Source: Zonotrichia leucophrys gambelii (lineage: Eukaryota > Chordata > Aves > Passeriformes > Passerellidae). Taken from it: 64,000 nucleotides of DNA. Below, piece by piece: positions 22,097 through 35,110 of the stretch. The position numbers were made by a program, and so were the translations under genes. The notes beneath the pieces are model-generated. The model ran no database searches. It saw only the letters and a list, made by a program, of their open reading frames with translations, and was not told the origin of the DNA. Within the stretch, counting starts at the first letter, position 1. Every line of letters starts with the position of its first letter. Where the stretch lies: NCBI RefSeq assembly GCF_028769735.1, contig NC_088173.1:63945921-64009920 (forward strand), written 5' to 3'.

Positions 22097-23871
22097 TGAC
22101 TGTATTATAACATATGTGATCACCAAACCAGCAGAAAAAAGCCTGACCAAGAAGCTTTGCAGCTTCTTGAAGCCACCTACAGCTGGAGCAACACTTAATG
22201 TTCATTTGCTAAATTAACAAGATCTCTAGATAATTTCCTCCCTGGCTGCAGAGGACCTTCCCATCAGAGCCTCTCCTCCATGCTGCCTTTTCCCCGTGGT
22301 CCATCAGAGGCCATTCCAGAGGACAGAGCCACAACCTCTGGTGCATGGGCAAATGTGGAGACAACAGACAATGCCCCAACCCCGACAGATGAACCATGCT
22401 GCAGCCAGAATGGTTTTCCTGAGAAAAGGGAAGAGTTTCACCTTGTGCTTTGAGGGAACAGCATTAAGGCTGTTCAGACATGGAAAAGGCATTGCCTGGA
22501 GCTAGAAAATGTCCAGCCATATCTGGATCAACTTTCTGCCAGCACATGATTTCATGTGGTGGATTTGTGATCAACGAAGGAAACCAGAACTAAGTTTACG
22601 TGCTAAAGCATGGAAAAGTGGAGAACTCCACTCTAAGGGCAGAGAGATGTAAAATTCATGAGAAAATATTGCTGCACACTCCTCTGCCCAACCCACTATA
22701 TGTTTTCCCTCTCTTGCTCCCTGAAGAGCAACATCATCTATTAATGATCCTAAATGGCTGAGCACACGCTTGTCTCTTAGTGAACGACAAACAAAACCAG
22801 ATGACCCATGAATGAAAAATAAGGTGGTGACATGCTCTGAGCAACATTGTTCGATGATAAAGAGATACTGTCATGGCAGGATGGGTTGTCCTACAGTAAA
22901 AAAATCAGTCCCAAGAGTGATGGACTTGGCTTGCTTGCAGACTGAGCTCTTGAGCAGCCCTGATATGGGCTTAAATAAATCACTGCAAAAAATCATCTGG
23001 GCTGGAACAGACAAGAATCCACAACGGCTGTGTGGTGACTGAGCATGGTTCCCACCATGTGCTCATCAGCTTGCTGTGATGAGTTTAGTGGCCTCCCTGG
23101 GCTAGACAAGCTACTTCAGCAAAGCTGTTGGGAGTAATTGCCTCTTTCCCTGGTAATATCAGGAGGATTTGGGCATGGAGACCAAACCCCTCCCTTCCTA
23201 TAGAGTGCATGATAGGAACTGCTCAGACAGAGAATTGTTCTGCTGGCAAGTCCTCCAGGACTTAATTTATATATACTATAAACTCATTTACATAGGGAAT
23301 ATTCCCTCCTGACTCACAGCAAGGGGTGACCGGGTTTTGGCATGGAGAAAAGCAGTGAGGCACAGTAGCTTCTGGCTCGCTGAGCTCAGATGTGCCATCA
23401 GTCTGTAACCATCTCCCTCGGGGTGATGTGGCACAGAGAACTCAAAGAGAAATTGGAAAAATTTGTCTTCACATTGTGCTGAATCCATAATTTTACTCCA
23501 TTGCTTTGTTAGTTGTAGTACCTGAGGATTGGGGAAGAAAAAAGAGAATCAGTGGATTTACATTCCAGCCCTACTTGTAGGACTTTCTTTTCTCCAGAAT
23601 TACTGAGATAGGAATATTTTGCTCAGGATTCAAGTTATGCCTTTGATGGATAGTCAGCAGGGGAGGGACTAGGGTGATATGACTTCTTGGCCTGAATTTA
23701 GAGCCATCTCAGACCCAACCTGGGAGGTCATCACTGATCACAGTGACCCAAAAAATGCAGCTTGCCTTATCAGCCCCATGGTATGGATGTCCTTTTCAGA
23801 GTGGCATGACCAGTACATCCTTTGTGGTTGTAACTTCAGATGCTGCTGCAAAACCAGGTAATATTATTATT
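22097..23871. other. Unassigned intergenic DNA
   Basis: Mixed-composition DNA with no open frame above about 76 codons and no repeat signature. Nothing supports a gene or a mobile element here. Confidence 0.5.
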
Positions 23872-24225
23872 AATCATTGAATGGCTGGAAAGGACCTTAA
23901 AGACCATTCCAGCCCTTGCCATGGGCAGGGACACCTTCCACTAGACCAGAGTGCTCCAAGCCCTGTCCATCCTGGCCTGGGACAGTTCCTGGGATGGGGC
24001 CGCCACAGCCTCTCCAGGCAGCCTGTGCCAGGCCTGACCACCCTCACAGGGAAGATTCTGTCTCCAATATCCCATCTAACCCTGTCCTCTGCAGTGTGAA
24101 GCCATTCCCTTGTCCAAAGTCCCTCTCCAGCTCTCTTGAAGCCACTTTAGGCACTAGAAGGGGTAGTAAGGTCTCCCTGAAGCCTTCTTTTCTCCAAGCT
24201 GAACTCCCCCAGCTCTGTCAGCCTA
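23872..24225 (-). mobile_element. CR1 LINE fragment, minus orientation
   Basis: ATCATTGAATGGCTGGAAAGG, CCATGGGCAGGGACACCTTC, CCTGTGCCAGGCCTGACCACC, CCTTGTCCAAAGTCCCTCTCC and TTTTCTCCAAGCTGAACTCC follow the reverse-complement order of CR1. Confidence 0.92.
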
Positions 24226-24884
24226 CTATTAATAATTTAGTTATTATAGTTACTCACTAATAACTAGTAAGAGAGATCAGGCTGTTCTCACAGAGAGAAA
24301 TGCCTACTTCCACAGTAAGTATTCTCCTCCAGGGAACTTTACAACCACTTCCTTTCAAGGTGACCATCTCCTCCACCCAAATCACTAATGGGAAGTGTCT
24401 TTATTAACTCCCTAAAAATCTCAGCCCCTGACTCACAAATTATTCTTTGCAGCACGGTCCTAAATCTGGGCTCATCAAAGCCCTGACAGTCAGTGCAGCC
24501 CAGCTGGGAGACAGAATAAATATCCCATCATTTCTATCACATTTTGTAGCTCCCACGGCTGAGACTGGGCTATTAGGAGATGCTTCTCAGAGAGGGGAAG
24601 CATGAGGAAAAATTGCTGCCTTAGGGAGATACAGGGAATAATGAGGGAAGATAGCAGCACAGGGTCCTGCTGGCATTGCCAGCCTGAACATAGGCACAGA
24701 TAACAGCCCTGTGCATGCAGGAGATAAATCCCATCTGTGGCTGCCTGAATGTGAGATGGGATGTAGAACACAGATGTAAGGACAGGAGACAGGAATTGTA
24801 TCCTTTTAGCTGTGCTAGGATGTTGGGCTAAACACAAGGTGCAGGAACATTTCCAGTGAGATGCTCTAGGAGGTTTCCCAGCAT

Positions 24885-25452
24885 GTACCAGGGATGGTGT
24901 GGCCAGCAGGAGCAGGTAGGTCACTGTTACCCTGTACACTGGTGTGGCCACACCTTGAGTGCTGTGGCCAGTTCTGGCCCCTTGGCTTAGGAATGACCTT
25001 GAGAAGGGCAGTGAGGCTGGTGAAGGGCCTGGAACACAAGCCCTGTGCAGAGCAGCTGAGCGAGCTGGGAGCATTTAGCCTGGCGAGGAGGAGGCTCAGG
25101 GGAGACCTCATCACTGTCTGCAACTGCCCAAAGGGAAGCTGTGGCCTGCTGGGGGTCAGTATCTTGTCCCAGGAACAGTGACAGGATGAGAGCTCACAGC
25201 CTCAAGCTGTGCCAGGGAAAATTTAGGCTTGGTATTAGATGATAAAAATTCTTCACAGAAAGAGTGGTTTGGCATTGGACTGGGCTGCCCAGGGAGGTGG
25301 TGGAGTCACCATCCCTGGAGGTGTTTAAAAAAAGACTTGATGAGGCACACTCAGTGCCAGGGTTTAGCTGATAAGGTAATGTTAGGTCACAGGTTGGACT
25401 CGATGATCTCAAAGGTTTTTTCCAACATAGTTTATTCTGTGATTCTGTGATA
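24885..25452 (+). mobile_element. CR1 LINE fragment, longer 3' part
   Basis: From TACCAGGGATGGTGTGGCCAG through TGGCCAGTTCTGGCCCCTTGG, GGCCTGGAACACAAGCCC, AGCTGAGCGAGCTGGGAGC, GGCTCAGGGGAGACCTCATC, GGGCTGCCCAGGGAGGTGGT and TTGGACTCGATGATCTCAAAGG to TTCTGTGATTCTGTGA. This is the CR1 untranslated and 3' region in plus orientation. It is directly followed by another CR1 fragment. Confidence 0.92.
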
Positions 25453-25457
25453 ATCCT

Positions 25458-25614
25458 TCATATCCTCCCTGGAAGTGTTCAAGGCCAGGTGGGATGGGGC
25501 TTGGAGCAACCTGGGATAGTGGAAGGTGTCCCTGCCCATGGCAGGGAGGGTGGAACAAGATGGTCCTTTCCAACTCAACCCATCCTATGATTGCCTGATC
25601 ATTCGATGATTCTG
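25458..25614 (+). mobile_element. CR1 LINE 3' fragment, adjacent second copy
   Basis: CCTCCCTGGAAGTGTTCAAGG, GGGATGGGGCTTGGAGCAAC, CCCTGCCCATGGCAGGGAGG and the terminal CCTATGATTGCCTGATCATTC. It starts a few bases after the end of the previous CR1, so one element landed at or beside the other's 3' end. Confidence 0.88.
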
Positions 25615-26227
25615 GTGGTCAAGAAGGCCAAGGGGGGTGTGGGAGCTGGAGATGTGGAGATGGATCACCAGCACTTGCAGACAGGGCTGGGAGAAACACA
25701 TTAAGAAGATCTTCAAGAAAAATAATTTAAAAAATGCAAATGCCAAGCCTTGTATTAATTATATATTATAATTCCAAGTCTTGTATTAATCCTGCATTGA
25801 GCTTCTGAAATTCCTGACACCAGGTTAGGAGAGGGTTAAGAGAAGCTCTGAGCTCTCTGACTGCATGAGATGCTCCCAAGGATGAGCTGAAATCTCCCTG
25901 AAAGGCGTCCTACCCTTTTGACCAGACTCAAAACAGAATGTCTCTCATCATTAAAGTCAATTCTTCCAGGATGACAAGGAGGGGCATTTTCATGGCTGAT
26001 TAGCTCTGCAGAGCTCAGGCCAATTCAGCTGCTGTGGGCAGATATATTGTGCTCCTGCCTTGCAGCAGCCAGCCTGTGTGCTGGAGTGGGAAATCGCTTG
26101 GAGCAGAAGACACTGCACCAAAAATCCTGCACTGGGGACTGAAGAATGACAAAGCTGCAAAGCCATAGCTCAAAGCCTGAAGTTTCTTGTTTGTTGTCCT
26201 GACTGCTTATGTGTCAGATCGTAGAAG

Positions 26228-26440
26228 AATACAGCCACAGGATGGTTTGGGTTAGAAGGGACCTTAAAAATCATCCAGTTCTGATGCCCTGTCATGGGCA
26301 GGAACACTTTTGACTATCCCAAGGTGTTCCAAGCCCTGTCCAACCTGGCCTTGGACAATTCCAGGGATGGGGCAGCCACAGCTCATCTGGGCACCCTGTG
26401 CCAGGGCCTCACCACCTTCACAGGAAAGAATCTGTCTGCA
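26228..26440 (-). mobile_element. CR1 LINE 3' fragment, minus orientation
   Basis: GGATGGTTTGGGTTAGAAGGG, CCTGTCATGGGCAGGAACAC, AACCTGGCCTTGGACAATTCC and GCACCCTGTGCCAGGGCCTC in reverse CR1 order. Confidence 0.92.
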
Positions 26441-27200
26441 TTCAACTAGAGCTGAGCCACGAGCTGAGCTGGCTGAGTGCTGGGAGTGGGGCAGGGAGGT
26501 GAGGCACTCAGATGCTCTGCTCTGGAAAGTCAAGTCTGATGTCACAAGCTTTTTTCTTGATTCCCTTCTTCTCTTCCGACTATGCCAGAAAGAAACCAAA
26601 TCCTGTGCAACCTTTTTTACCTTGCCTCCCTATAGCAGCTCCCATTCAGAAGCAGCTGGGGTGCATTTTGGGGAAGCCAAGGGCTGCCAGAAGCTGTGAG
26701 GCTGTGAATGTGGTAAGAGCTGATGCCTTCTCAAGGGCATTTCCTTGAGGAAAAGGCTTTGTTCACAGTAGTTCATGCACTTGCTTTAAATGTTGCACAA
26801 AAATCCTGCAAAGAGGAACTGCTGGAACTTGTCTGTGGCTGGGGTCAGCTGGGGAAGGGTGAGTGCATGGCCCAGAGAGGATGGTCTCTCATCCAGAAAT
26901 GGGGAGTTTCTGGATACCTGAGGTGCTCTGGCCTGGCTTTTGCAAGCTGGAAAGGAAATCAGGTTGCTGGGGCTGTAGGCAGCTGGTGCTAGCTGGAGTG
27001 GACTGCAGTGTGTTCCCACTAGCACCAGGGAGCTGGGATATGTCAGGGGCAATGAGGAGGAGATGGGAAAGTGCAGGACTTTATCCTGTGTCTGCAGATA
27101 TCTGTCATCTGAGAGCTGGACACCAAAAGCAGATTTATAAGATAAGTGATGGGACTGACTGTGATGCATTGTGCCAAGGGCAAGTGAGCTGCAGCCTCCA

Positions 27201-27430
27201 TAAAATCATGGAATGATTTGAGTTCCAAAGGACCTTAAAGACCATCCAGTTCTGATGCCCTGCCATGGGCAGGGACACCTTCCACTGTTCCAGGCTGCTC
27301 CAAGCCCCATCCAGCCTGGCCTTGGACAGTCCCAGGGATGGGGCAGCCACAGCTTGTCTACAAACCCTGTCTAGAGAAGGGCCTCACCATCCTTATAGCA
27401 AAGAACTTCTTCCTAATATGTAACCTGGAA
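27201..27430 (-). mobile_element. CR1 LINE 3' fragment, minus orientation
   Basis: AAAATCATGGAATGATTTGAG, CCTGCCATGGGCAGGGACAC, CATCCAGCCTGGCCTTGGAC and AAGAACTTCTTCCTAATATG in reverse order. Confidence 0.92.
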
Positions 27431-27949
27431 AGGCTACTTGTGGGTTTGATCCAGGCATTTGGTGCAGGAACTAGAGATGCCAGTGGGATGGACAAGTCCT
27501 CTGCATAATTACCGAAGATGTGAGGGACAGAGAAGATGTCTGGGAGCGTCTGTGATTTCTGGGTGCTGACAGAACTCTGGGGATGCTCTCTGTGAATTTG
27601 CTCTCATGTAGCTTAGTTTAACTCAGCAGTGAAGAAGCTGGAAAGCAGAGGACTTGACAGGCCAATTTCTATCCATCTGCAGGTTCTTAGTCCTGATTCT
27701 GTCACCCTGTAGTGGAGACAGGAGAAGGCGAAGGTGACCTGAACTGTCTGGGATGAGCTGTTCCATCTTGGTGGCCTGGTACAGTGGCTTAAGGCAGCAT
27801 ACACACAAGTCAGAGCACCCCAGGGGTGAGGTTCTCCAGACTCACATATTATAAACAGGTTCTCTGATTTTCAGACCTGTTGAGGAACACCACTGGCACT
27901 GTGAAGAAATTTTCCAGTTAATATCTTGAGCCTTCCGAACAAGGTTTTG

Positions 27950-28098
27950 CATGGCCCCATCCCTTGCAGTGTTCAAGGCTGGATGTGGCCCTGAGCAACC
28001 TGATCTAGTGAGTGGTATCCCTGCCCATGGGAGGGGGTTAAAATAGAAATTCTTTAAGTCCCTTCCAACCCAAACCATCCTGTGATTGTGTGATTCTA
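27950..28098 (+). mobile_element. CR1 LINE 3' fragment
   Basis: CATGGCCCCATCCCTTGCAG, GGATGTGGCCCTGAGCAACC, CCCTGCCCATGGGAGGGGG and CCTGTGATTGTGTGATTCTA form a short plus-oriented CR1 3' end. Confidence 0.9.
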
Positions 28099-28821
28099 AG
28101 TGGTTGTCACTCCCGCACCTGGTCATCTCCACTGATGCTGGTTCAGTGGTTTCTCCACCCATCTGATGTCAGTTTCCCTCTGGAGACAAGAGGTGGCCAC
28201 TGATCCATGAAATCCCATGGCTTCACCCCATGTGAAGTGCCCACCATCTCCTAAGTGGAGTTTGAGCTCATGTAACAGATCTCAGTCCTGGATGACAGAG
28301 GCTAAAGCAAGTTAGTGATCTCAGTGTCTACAAAGAGAGTTCATTTCCCTGAGAGTGCCTTGCTCCTGAGTCACCCTCATCCACCCTCCTGCCTTGCCTG
28401 TTCATCAGCTATCAGCACTTCCTAGGTAGACAGGTGATTTTTATAGGATCACCTCCCACAAGGCAAATCCTCTAAAAACAGACAGCGGAGCATTTAATCA
28501 CCATCTTCACAGTGGTTCTCATCCAAACACAAGACCAGTTACCCCCTCTAAGCCTTTTTAATCCTTTTCCTCTAATATGAGCTGCCAGGCTGAGGAAAGT
28601 AACACCAGCAGTCCCAATTCTTGGATGAGGTGCTCCTCAGAAGTTTCTGCCACTTTTCTAGCCACCAGCCAGGAGTTTGTCATGCTCTGTGAGACTGGGC
28701 AGAAGAAGGTGGAGATATTTTCACACCAGGAAAAGTAATATAGAAACGAGAATTTCTTGCCCTAAACCAGAACAAAATGATATATTAACATCCCTCACAA
28801 AACAGCTTTAGAAGAAGTCGA

Positions 28822-28915
28822 GGGCCCTGAGCAGCCTGATCTAGTGAGCAGCATCCCTGCCCAGGACAGGGGTTTGGAACTAGGTGATCTAAAAGCCCCA
28901 TTCCATGATTTTGTC
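28822..28915 (+). mobile_element. Short CR1 3' remnant
   Basis: GGCCCTGAGCAGCCTGATCTAG, ATCCCTGCCCAGGACAGGGG and CCCATTCCATGATTTTGTC resemble the copy at 27950-28098, but the terminus is degraded. Confidence 0.75.
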
Positions 28916-31900
28916 AAATAACTCTTCTCCAGGGCAGGGGACTCCCTAAAATGGTGTCAGGAAGCACAGATTGCAGCATGGTACCTGTAGGCAAATTAGG
29001 GAGTTTGGGGTGTTAAAGCAGTGGCAAATTATGCAGAAAACAGGTTTGCCTCTGGATATTTGCGGTAAAATACTTCCTCTTCACCTTTATTCTGACATTT
29101 TTATAAGACAATGTAAAAATGTTCATATTCAACAATGCTGTTCTGTTTATTTAAGTAACAACAAATGAGCTTGCAGGCATTTCCTGGAGAAAGCCTTCTG
29201 GTGAGGAGCTTTCATGTTTTAACTACTCATTCATCTTCCTGTGAACATCCTGGTTTGACACCATGGGTATTGAGGTTGCTACACGACCACTGTTGAGACT
29301 ATAATGCGATCACTTCATGGTAGGCTGTTATTTCTTAGCACTTAATTATGGCAAGGTGCTTGTTGTGTGCCGTTAAAATTATTCCAGCACGAAAATTCCC
29401 ATTCTTTACCCCCTGATTCCCACTCATAATTCCTCTCATCACAAGGTGAATTATTTTCCCCTCATGCTCCTCACTCTTTACCTTGAGATCTGTGTGCAGG
29501 TGAATCACCTCTTTCTTGCTATTTTGCCCCAAAGGTAATCCATTAATTTCTAAGCAAAGAGAGAGTGCAAGAGTAATAAAAGTAAAATGGAGCTTGTTGT
29601 GAAAAATAAGCACTTTATGTGGTGATGAGGTTTCTGTGTGAGCCGAAGGGTTGAGAGGGGGTCTGAGGAGTTGGGTTACCTGTGACACTCTCTGAGAGCA
29701 TGTTGGTACTCCCCCATTGCTGCTGGGACCACCTTCCCAGATCATCTCTCAAACACATTGCTCTTGTGACTCCATCCTTCCCCTGCCTCACAGTCTGAGC
29801 CTGCACCAAACAAAGCACCTTCTTTTCACCTCTGTTCTCCATAGAGCTGCAGCCTTTTGCAGCCCCCAGAATCTGACATCTTTGCATGCTTTTTCTTTAA
29901 GTTGCTCCTCAATCTCGCCAGTGCACTGTCCTCCACCGTGCCTAGAAGGTCACCTCTTGCTGAAGTCTGCAAAAATTACAGCTCTTCAGTTCTGTGCTCA
30001 CCATTCCTCTCACCTTCTTTGTTTGTAGCCCATGCAACACTTCTGGCCTGGAGCAAGGATGGCATTGGAGGCTCCAGCAAAGCCCTCACCTCTTACTCAT
30101 TGCTGGAGCACAGTTCAGCCAAGGAATGCATTTTCCTGCCTCTCACTGACTGGTCAGCACTTAACCATAACGACTTCCTATTGCCAATCTCTGCACATCG
30201 TTAGCAAACCTGTTGGCCATATCAGCAGCTGAGGCTGTTCCTTCAAGGTGGCTATTATTCCATGTGCTTATTAGAATATTTATCTGCCAGTACCGAACAC
30301 AAGCTGACTCACAGATTCCCAGATAATGCTTCTATCCAATGTTATTTCTAAAACACACAATCCTGTTATAAAGACACCCCTGGGGCGTGTCTCATTGCGG
30401 AAGAGCCCGCTGTTTTCAGTCTGCATTCTCAAACACAGCAGCAGCCAGCTTTGTGTGCTCAAGGTAGATCCTTTCAGCAGAGTCTGCACAAGACAGTTCC
30501 GCTCTTTCTAAACCAGCATTTCTTGTTTTGGCAGGTGTCTCGTCATCTCCCAATAGTTGTGAACTTGCTTTGCACTTGTAGTTGTGCTGAATTGAGGGTT
30601 TTTTTCCCCTATTCCTTTGCCTCCCACCTTTTGTCCTCGTCCGTCTTTGCTCAGGCTGGACACTCACATGATCATGCTGAGGAGAACTCAAAGCAGTGCA
30701 AGAAATGTCAAAAATCTTTTCCATCTTTATTTCATAGATCACAACATTTTACATTTAAGCCACACTTATTTAAACTGGAAAAAAAAAATTAAATCCAACC
30801 CTCCAGACCTTTCTGGATTATAATGAAAGCCTGTTTCCTGCCAAGGGATTCCACAGCAATCTCCTTCTTGAGCCAAATGTTCTGCTTCCTTGAACAGCTG
30901 CACAGAGCTCAAACTGTAGTAGCCATCACCCCAAATTGTGCCACAGAGCTGAGCTTTTCCAGCACAACCGAGAGCCCAGAGATGTGAGACCCTCTGGGAC
31001 TGTGAATGGGGTAGGAGTACAGTCTGCACCCAAGGCAACAGGATGGAACCAAACCACAGGAAGTCAGCCTCCATCAGCTGATGGTCCCTTCTTGCCTCTG
31101 ACTCCGTGAACTGTCATAAATCCCACACAAAACAGTTGTATCGTGGCATCTATTTTCTACTCTGTTCACTTCTCTCTCCCTTTTCTCGTGACCCCTCTAC
31201 CCAGATTTTGCAATGACTCACCTTGTGGGGCAAAGGCTGCTGCAGGTCTGCTCCAAGCAGTGATTCCTCCCCTCTGTGCCACCCAAACCCCATGCCCTGG
31301 TGGTACTCCTCCTGATGGAGTCACACTGTCTCTCCCAAGCGAGGAACGAAGATGCTTCCAAGGTTCTTTTACTCCTAAAATTGGTTTAATCCCCCTGTTA
31401 AGTCCTGTTAATATGTAGGCATCTGCAGCTGTACTGCAGTTAAGTTGCATGAAACTATTAATCTTGATTTAGTGCTCAGAGGTGCTGGCTAGTTATGCAT
31501 CTTCAGGCCCCAAATATTTCTCCAAGGTGGTTTGAGGTGCTTGGTGAAAGAGGAGAGGAGTGGAACGGGAGATTTCTTCCAACTTCAATTTTTCTGCTAT
31601 TCCACAGTTCTGCTTACTTCATCCATAAGAATTCACCCCTGTATTTTGTGTGTTCTCTGTATGTCCATCCCCCTCTTTTAGGCATTTCCTACTCTCCAGT
31701 GCTATTCATGCAACCTCTAGCAAAATACCTGCTTCAACTCTGTTATTATCCTGGGCTCTATTATCCCAATTATTCTTTGCCCAACTATTTTGGAGAGGTG
31801 TTTGGAGAACTGGTTTCAATGTAAAATCTGTATCTCTTTACTGGTTTGGCCTGTCACGATAGGAGGAAGCAAAATGTGTTGATATAATCTAAACCCCAAG

Positions 31901-32277
31901 TTCCTTGTGTGCTGTTTCAACAGGCCACAGACCAGCCCATGGGGAAGTTCCCCTCTTCTTCAGCCGCAGGCACCAGTTTAACTACACATCCATCCCCTCC
32001 CACAAAGTCAGCCAGACCAGTCATTCTCTTAATCATGAGCCCATGTATAAAAGTTTGGATAAAGTGTAGTTTCATAAACTTTCTATAAATGCGAGGCTCT
32101 GTATCCCAGAGATTCCATGGCTAAGGAAACTAATTTAGCCCGAGGAGGCTGAACAACAGGGTTTGCATATGTTCTGCCAACACAGTCCCCAGCCAGTTAT
32201 TAAGTTGATTTAAACCAGCAAGCAAGCAGCCTGCCCAGGTCACTGCTGAATGCTGCTGCTCCAGTACTAATTTCACT
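28916..32277. other. Long stretch without recognised repeats or genes
   Basis: About 3.4 kb of unique-looking DNA. Open frames reach about 136 codons (minus strand near 29335-29745), but none shows motifs, signal peptides or splice-site pairs I could defend. This is one of the longer CR1-free stretches of the intergenic half. If conserved non-coding elements exist between the upstream gene and ATRN, this interval is a reasonable place to look. Confidence 0.45.
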
Positions 32278-32480
32278 TATAGAATCACAGAATGGTTTGG
32301 ATTGGAAGGACCCTTAAAGACCATCTCATTCCACCTTCTCCCATGGCCAGGAACACCTTCCACTAGACCAGGTTGCTCCAAGCCCCATCCAACCTGGCCT
32401 TGGACCATTCCAGGTATGAGGCACCAAAAGCTTCTGTAGGTAATTTCTTCCTAATATCCCATCTAACCTGCTCTATTGTA
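32278..32480 (-). mobile_element. CR1 LINE 3' fragment, minus orientation
   Basis: Perfect start TATAGAATCACAGAATGG, then GGTTTGGATTGGAAGGACCC, CCATGGCCAGGAACACCTTCC and CCAACCTGGCCTTGGACC, ending near TTTCTTCCTAATATCCCATC. Confidence 0.93.
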
Positions 32481-32844
32481 GAGGGATAGAATGTAAGAAA
32501 ATAAAGATGGTGCAGAAGGTAGTCTCACACCTAAGGAGTTGCAGCTGCACTAATCACCAAAGACTAGGAACAGGCCTGCTCTTAATAGGCCACAGCTGTG
32601 CCCAATAGGAAGACGAGTGCTACAAAAGAGTGGGTTAGCTGGGTGAGGAGAGTTGGAGTTTGTTGGCTGTGCTATGAAGGAGTCTGTGCTGTGAGGAGGT
32701 GCCCATGAGAAATCACTGAGATGGTATGGAACTTTTGCAATAAGATGACAACACTCTGTGACAGTGGGAATCTGTTTGCCCTTTTCTGTCACTCCAGGCC
32801 ATTTTTCAGAGTCCCACTCCAGGTCTTTTGGAGCTACTTTATTC

Positions 32845-33070
32845 ATAGAGTGTTTAGAACTGGTCAGGTTGGAAGCAATCACAGTGGGTCATCTGGTCCA
32901 ACTTCCCTGCCCAAAAAGGGTCATCCAAGAGTACATGGAACAGGGTTGCATCCAGATGGTTCTTCAGTATCTCCAAGCACTGGAGGTGCCTCAAAGGTCT
33001 CCCTGGAGCTTTTTTATCTCCAGGCTGAACAATCCCAACTCTTGCAGCCTGTCTCCAGAGCAGAGGGCCA
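32845..33070 (-). mobile_element. CR1 LINE fragment, distinct subfamily, minus orientation
   Basis: CAGGTTGGAAGCAATCACAG, TCATCTGGTCCAACTTCCC, a GGTTCTTCAGTATCTCCA segment and CTCCAGGCTGAACAATCCC show reverse-oriented CR1 with a shortened 3' region. The terminal octamers have decayed. Confidence 0.75.
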
Positions 33071-35054
33071 ATACTGTACCATGAAAAGGAGCAGCTCTCC
33101 TATAGCTGATGGTATTTGACTGGTATGAAGCTGGAGCTTCCTTCAGGCAAGAAGCAGAAATTTTTGACACGGAGTCACTAAAACAGCCCTGGAGCCCAAG
33201 GTTGGTGTCTCCTGCCATTGCTGTTACCTTGGCTGTAGCCAGGGAAGGTGGTTAAGACTTCAAGCATCTGTGAAAATGCAGCTCAGTATCTTCTCCCAGA
33301 GATTGAATACCATTCCAGGATCTGTCCCAAGAGCTGGAAGGACGCAACTTGATATGTTGATATGTGAGCCAGAGGGAGAGGGAACTGGTGGCGGAAATGC
33401 ACCCAGCAGAGGATGGGTATTGTACAGGGTCTGTCTGTGCTGCAGCTGGAAACCCACCTGCATCCCCAGAGCAGTGCCTGACCTCCCCATGGTCCCTCTG
33501 ATGGGGCCATGCCTGTTCCCAGGAAGCAAAAAATGCCGAGGGAATGGCAGTACCAGGGCCTGACTGGGGAAGGTGTTTCCACCCCAGAGATGTGAGTCAG
33601 CTAGTGCTAGGCTGCAAGGCAAGGGCAGCAATCACGTTTCCTTGTAGCTGTGTCGGAGAGGGTTGGGCAGCACTGCTCAGCTCCCAACAGAAAGGGCTGA
33701 GACAAGGAAGTGTTGTGCTTCTGAAGACTCTGCAAATGAGATGGGGAAGAGGAGAGGATGGGGAGGCACTAATCCAATAGCATGTCATTTCATTCCTCTG
33801 CTTCCTCGTCAGTAAATCCCTCTAGGGGAGGTGAGACCTCCTCAGACATATGTGGCACCGTGTGCCTGCCTGTCTGCACCCTCGGCATGGTGTTAGCAGG
33901 GTGAGTCTTGCACCCATTGTCGGGCTGCCAGGGCTCTTACTCTACCAAACCACCACGGGCACCACTGCCCCCGCAGCCCCAACGCCAGAGCAGGGGTCAC
34001 TGAGATCAGACACAGCAGAGATGCTTCTCCGTGAGAAATGCAGAATTCCAGCGGCCCTGAACAATGTGCAGCCTGTCTTTGCTGTTTTGTCTGGGGTTTG
34101 GTTTTGAATATACAAAACTATCTTGCCTCCCTTTCTTCCTCCTAAGAATGCCCTGAATAATGCTGGCCTCTCCACTCTTTTCAGCCCCTTCCCTGAGCTG
34201 AATGTGTGGAGGGTCACATTGTGACTCTGAATGCCTTTTGATATCCTCTTGCTGGGCTTGGAAGGAACGGGGGAGACATAGCTATTTGTACGGCATTCAG
34301 GCTCTCCCTGACTGCATCTAACTTGCTATTGTTGGTCAATGATCTTTTAATTACTTGCTACACTTGGGACTTTGCTCCATGGTTGAAAAAAAGCCAGATG
34401 TAGTTAACGTGCTCCTTCCAGAGAGCAGGCTGAACCTGGATGATTCCTCTGAGCAGAAGAGATGCTTGCAAACACAGCCTTTCTTTTTATAGATGTTGTG
34501 GTTTGAGCATGTAGTTGGCTTTTTCCTTACAGCAAATTTACTATTCAGTATTATTTTCAAAAAAATATATGCCAGAGATAGCTCGCTGAAGTGATTTTTC
34601 TGTTCCCAAGACACACGTGTCTTTTGAGTGTTTTTTTCCCTTTTCCTGCTTTGTTCTTTATACAATACTTTGATTTTCATTGTTAAGGTGGCGCTTATCT
34701 CAAAATATGCCAGTACTTTGGAGGAGGGGTTTTACAGAGGTTATGGCTCTGGGCTCCCAGCCCCACTTCTTCCCAGGTCTGGCCCTAACTTTAGTACCTG
34801 GTCTATATAAATCAGCATTTTCCCAAATAGATACCTTGGTTTCATAGTTACCCAACTTGAGGCCATTAAATGCTGCTCTTCAGAGCCCTTCTCCTTAAAA
34901 TCAGATGGAGATAAATGAATTCCGTGAATTGCTGTCAAAACATGACCACAAAATAGGAAATCTACAAGAAGGAGACAGAGCAGATATACTGCAAATAACT
35001 TGGCTGCTGAGATAGTTTTTGCTGAACCTGGATGGATCCAGCAGCCTTCCTGAT
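33071..35054. other. Unassigned intergenic DNA
   Basis: Unique-looking DNA with overlapping short open frames (up to 123 codons, minus strand, near 33260-33631) that match nothing I recognise. A T-rich section lies near 34480-34690. No repeats or promoter-like clusters are seen. Confidence 0.5.
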
Positions 35055-35110
35055 TCTACATTTGATCTTTAATGTCCCTTCCAAGTTAAAACATTCTATG
35101 ACCCTATGAA
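35055..35110 (+). mobile_element. Probable CR1 3' terminal remnant
   Basis: AATGTCCCTTCCAAGTTAAA followed by CATTCTATGACCCTATGA resembles the last ~55 bp of CR1. It is short and decayed. Confidence 0.5.

Noticed and set aside
24490..25074. 194-codon minus-strand frame
   Set aside because: Its start lies inside a CR1 copy and no domain or splice context can be seen.
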